Both the position numbers and the translations under genes were made by a program. From an uncultured Oscillospiraceae bacterium (GTDB taxonomy: Bacteria; Bacillota_A; Clostridia; Oscillospirales; Oscillospiraceae), in assembly GCA_944387745.1 (NCBI GenBank), contig CALXGD010000100.1, positions 1 through 5,127 on the forward strand: a DNA stretch of 5,127 nucleotides, given 5' to 3'. This document shows positions 4,853 through 5,127 of the stretch, one piece after another. Under the pieces are notes generated by a model that saw nothing but the letters and a program-made list of their open reading frames with translations, was not told the DNA's origin and did no database searches. Numbering within the stretch: position 1 is the first letter of the stretch; every line of letters begins with the position of its first letter.

Positions 4853-5127
4853 TTATTTCACGCTTTCGCCGGAGGCTTTCCTGGCCTTGATCTCCTTAAT
4901 GGCATCCTTATAGGACAGGTTGACCCGGCCCTTGTCGTCAATGTCGGTGACCTTGACCCAGATCATGTCGCCCACGTTCACCACGTCCTCCACCTTCTCT
5001 ACCCGGTGGTCGGCCAGCTTGGAGATGTGGACCATGCCGTCCTTGCCGGGGGCCAGCTCCACGAAGGCGCCGAACTGGAGGATGCGCACCACCTTGCCGT
5101 AGTACAGCTCGCCCACCTGGGGGACGA
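4853..5127 (-). CDS. pnp: Polyribonucleotide nucleotidyltransferase (PNPase), C-terminal S1 domain only
   Basis: PNPase degrades RNA from the 3' end using phosphate and acts in mRNA turnover with the degradosome. Only the last 90 codons are in the window, and the frame is open through the right edge. The visible part is a complete S1 RNA-binding domain. It starts [12 protein letters not shown] and contains [29 protein letters not shown] and GRVNLS. This pattern, with the KVVRI..FGAFVE..PGKDG..HIS order and a short charged tail ending at the stop, is what the C-terminus of Bacillus/Clostridium PNPase looks like. A GTG at 5116 could mimic a start, but three more in-frame codons precede it and no ribosome binding site is seen, so this is the tail of a longer gene. 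A small stand-alone S1 protein (YugI type) is a less likely alternative. The catalytic PH domains and the KH domain would lie beyond the window. Confidence 0.85.
   Translation of the reverse strand, partial: VPQVGELYYGKVVRILQFGAFVELAPGKDGMVHISKLADHRVEKVEDVVNVGDMIWVKVTDIDDKGRVNLSYKDAIKEIKARKASGESVK

Noticed and set aside
1..5127. CRISPR array, insertion sequence, tRNA/rRNA gene, toxin-antitoxin or phage-defence system
   Set aside because: No spaced direct repeats, transposase, tRNA-like cloverleaf, rRNA sequence or defence-type protein motif was found. Apart from the noncoding region, the window is housekeeping genes.

Overview
The window looks like a chromosomal segment of a fairly GC-rich member of the Firmicutes, most likely class Clostridia (an Oscillospiraceae/Ruminococcaceae-type gut anaerobe is my guess). 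The reasons are a tRNA-sensing T-box leader, strong GGAGG-type ribosome binding sites, Bacillus/Clostridium-style Pgi and PNPase sequences, and intrinsic terminators. The taxonomic placement below phylum is inference.

Layout. Positions 1-1189 (minus) hold the first 396 codons of a glutamine-hydrolysing asparagine synthetase (asnB), cut by the window edge. Its 5' leader (about 1203-1495, minus) is a complete T-box: a Stem I specifier loop with an AAC (Asn) codon, a T-box sequence whose UGGC bulge fits the G discriminator of tRNA-Asn, and a 19-position terminator hairpin just before the ribosome binding site. A sigma-A type promoter (TTGACA-17-TAAACT) at 1502-1530 drives it, and two perfect palindromes lie at and just upstream of that promoter. 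Positions about 1560-2300 hold no confident gene. There is a 42-codon plus-strand small ORF (1567-1695), a possibly eroded membrane-protein frame on the minus strand (1679-1891), and a GC-rich block (about 2050-2270) with several alternative inverted repeats.

From 2364 to 3689 (plus) lies a complete glucose-6-phosphate isomerase (pgi) with its own extended -10 promoter and a strong ribosome binding site. A 14-bp GAAA-loop hairpin (3695-3726) separates it from the convergent gene and can terminate transcription from both sides. From 3739 to 4767 (minus) is an acyltransferase-3 family multipass membrane protein. Upstream of it, another hairpin terminator (4807-4837) ends the transcript of the gene at the right edge, which is the 3' end of polynucleotide phosphorylase (pnp, minus, from 4853 out of the window).

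The genes do not form a single pathway. They are separate transcription units: amino acid synthesis under tRNA control, central carbon metabolism, envelope modification and RNA turnover. I see no mobile element, CRISPR array, RNA-guided system or defence system. The best-supported regulatory story is Asn starvation -> uncharged tRNA-Asn -> T-box antitermination -> AsnB.
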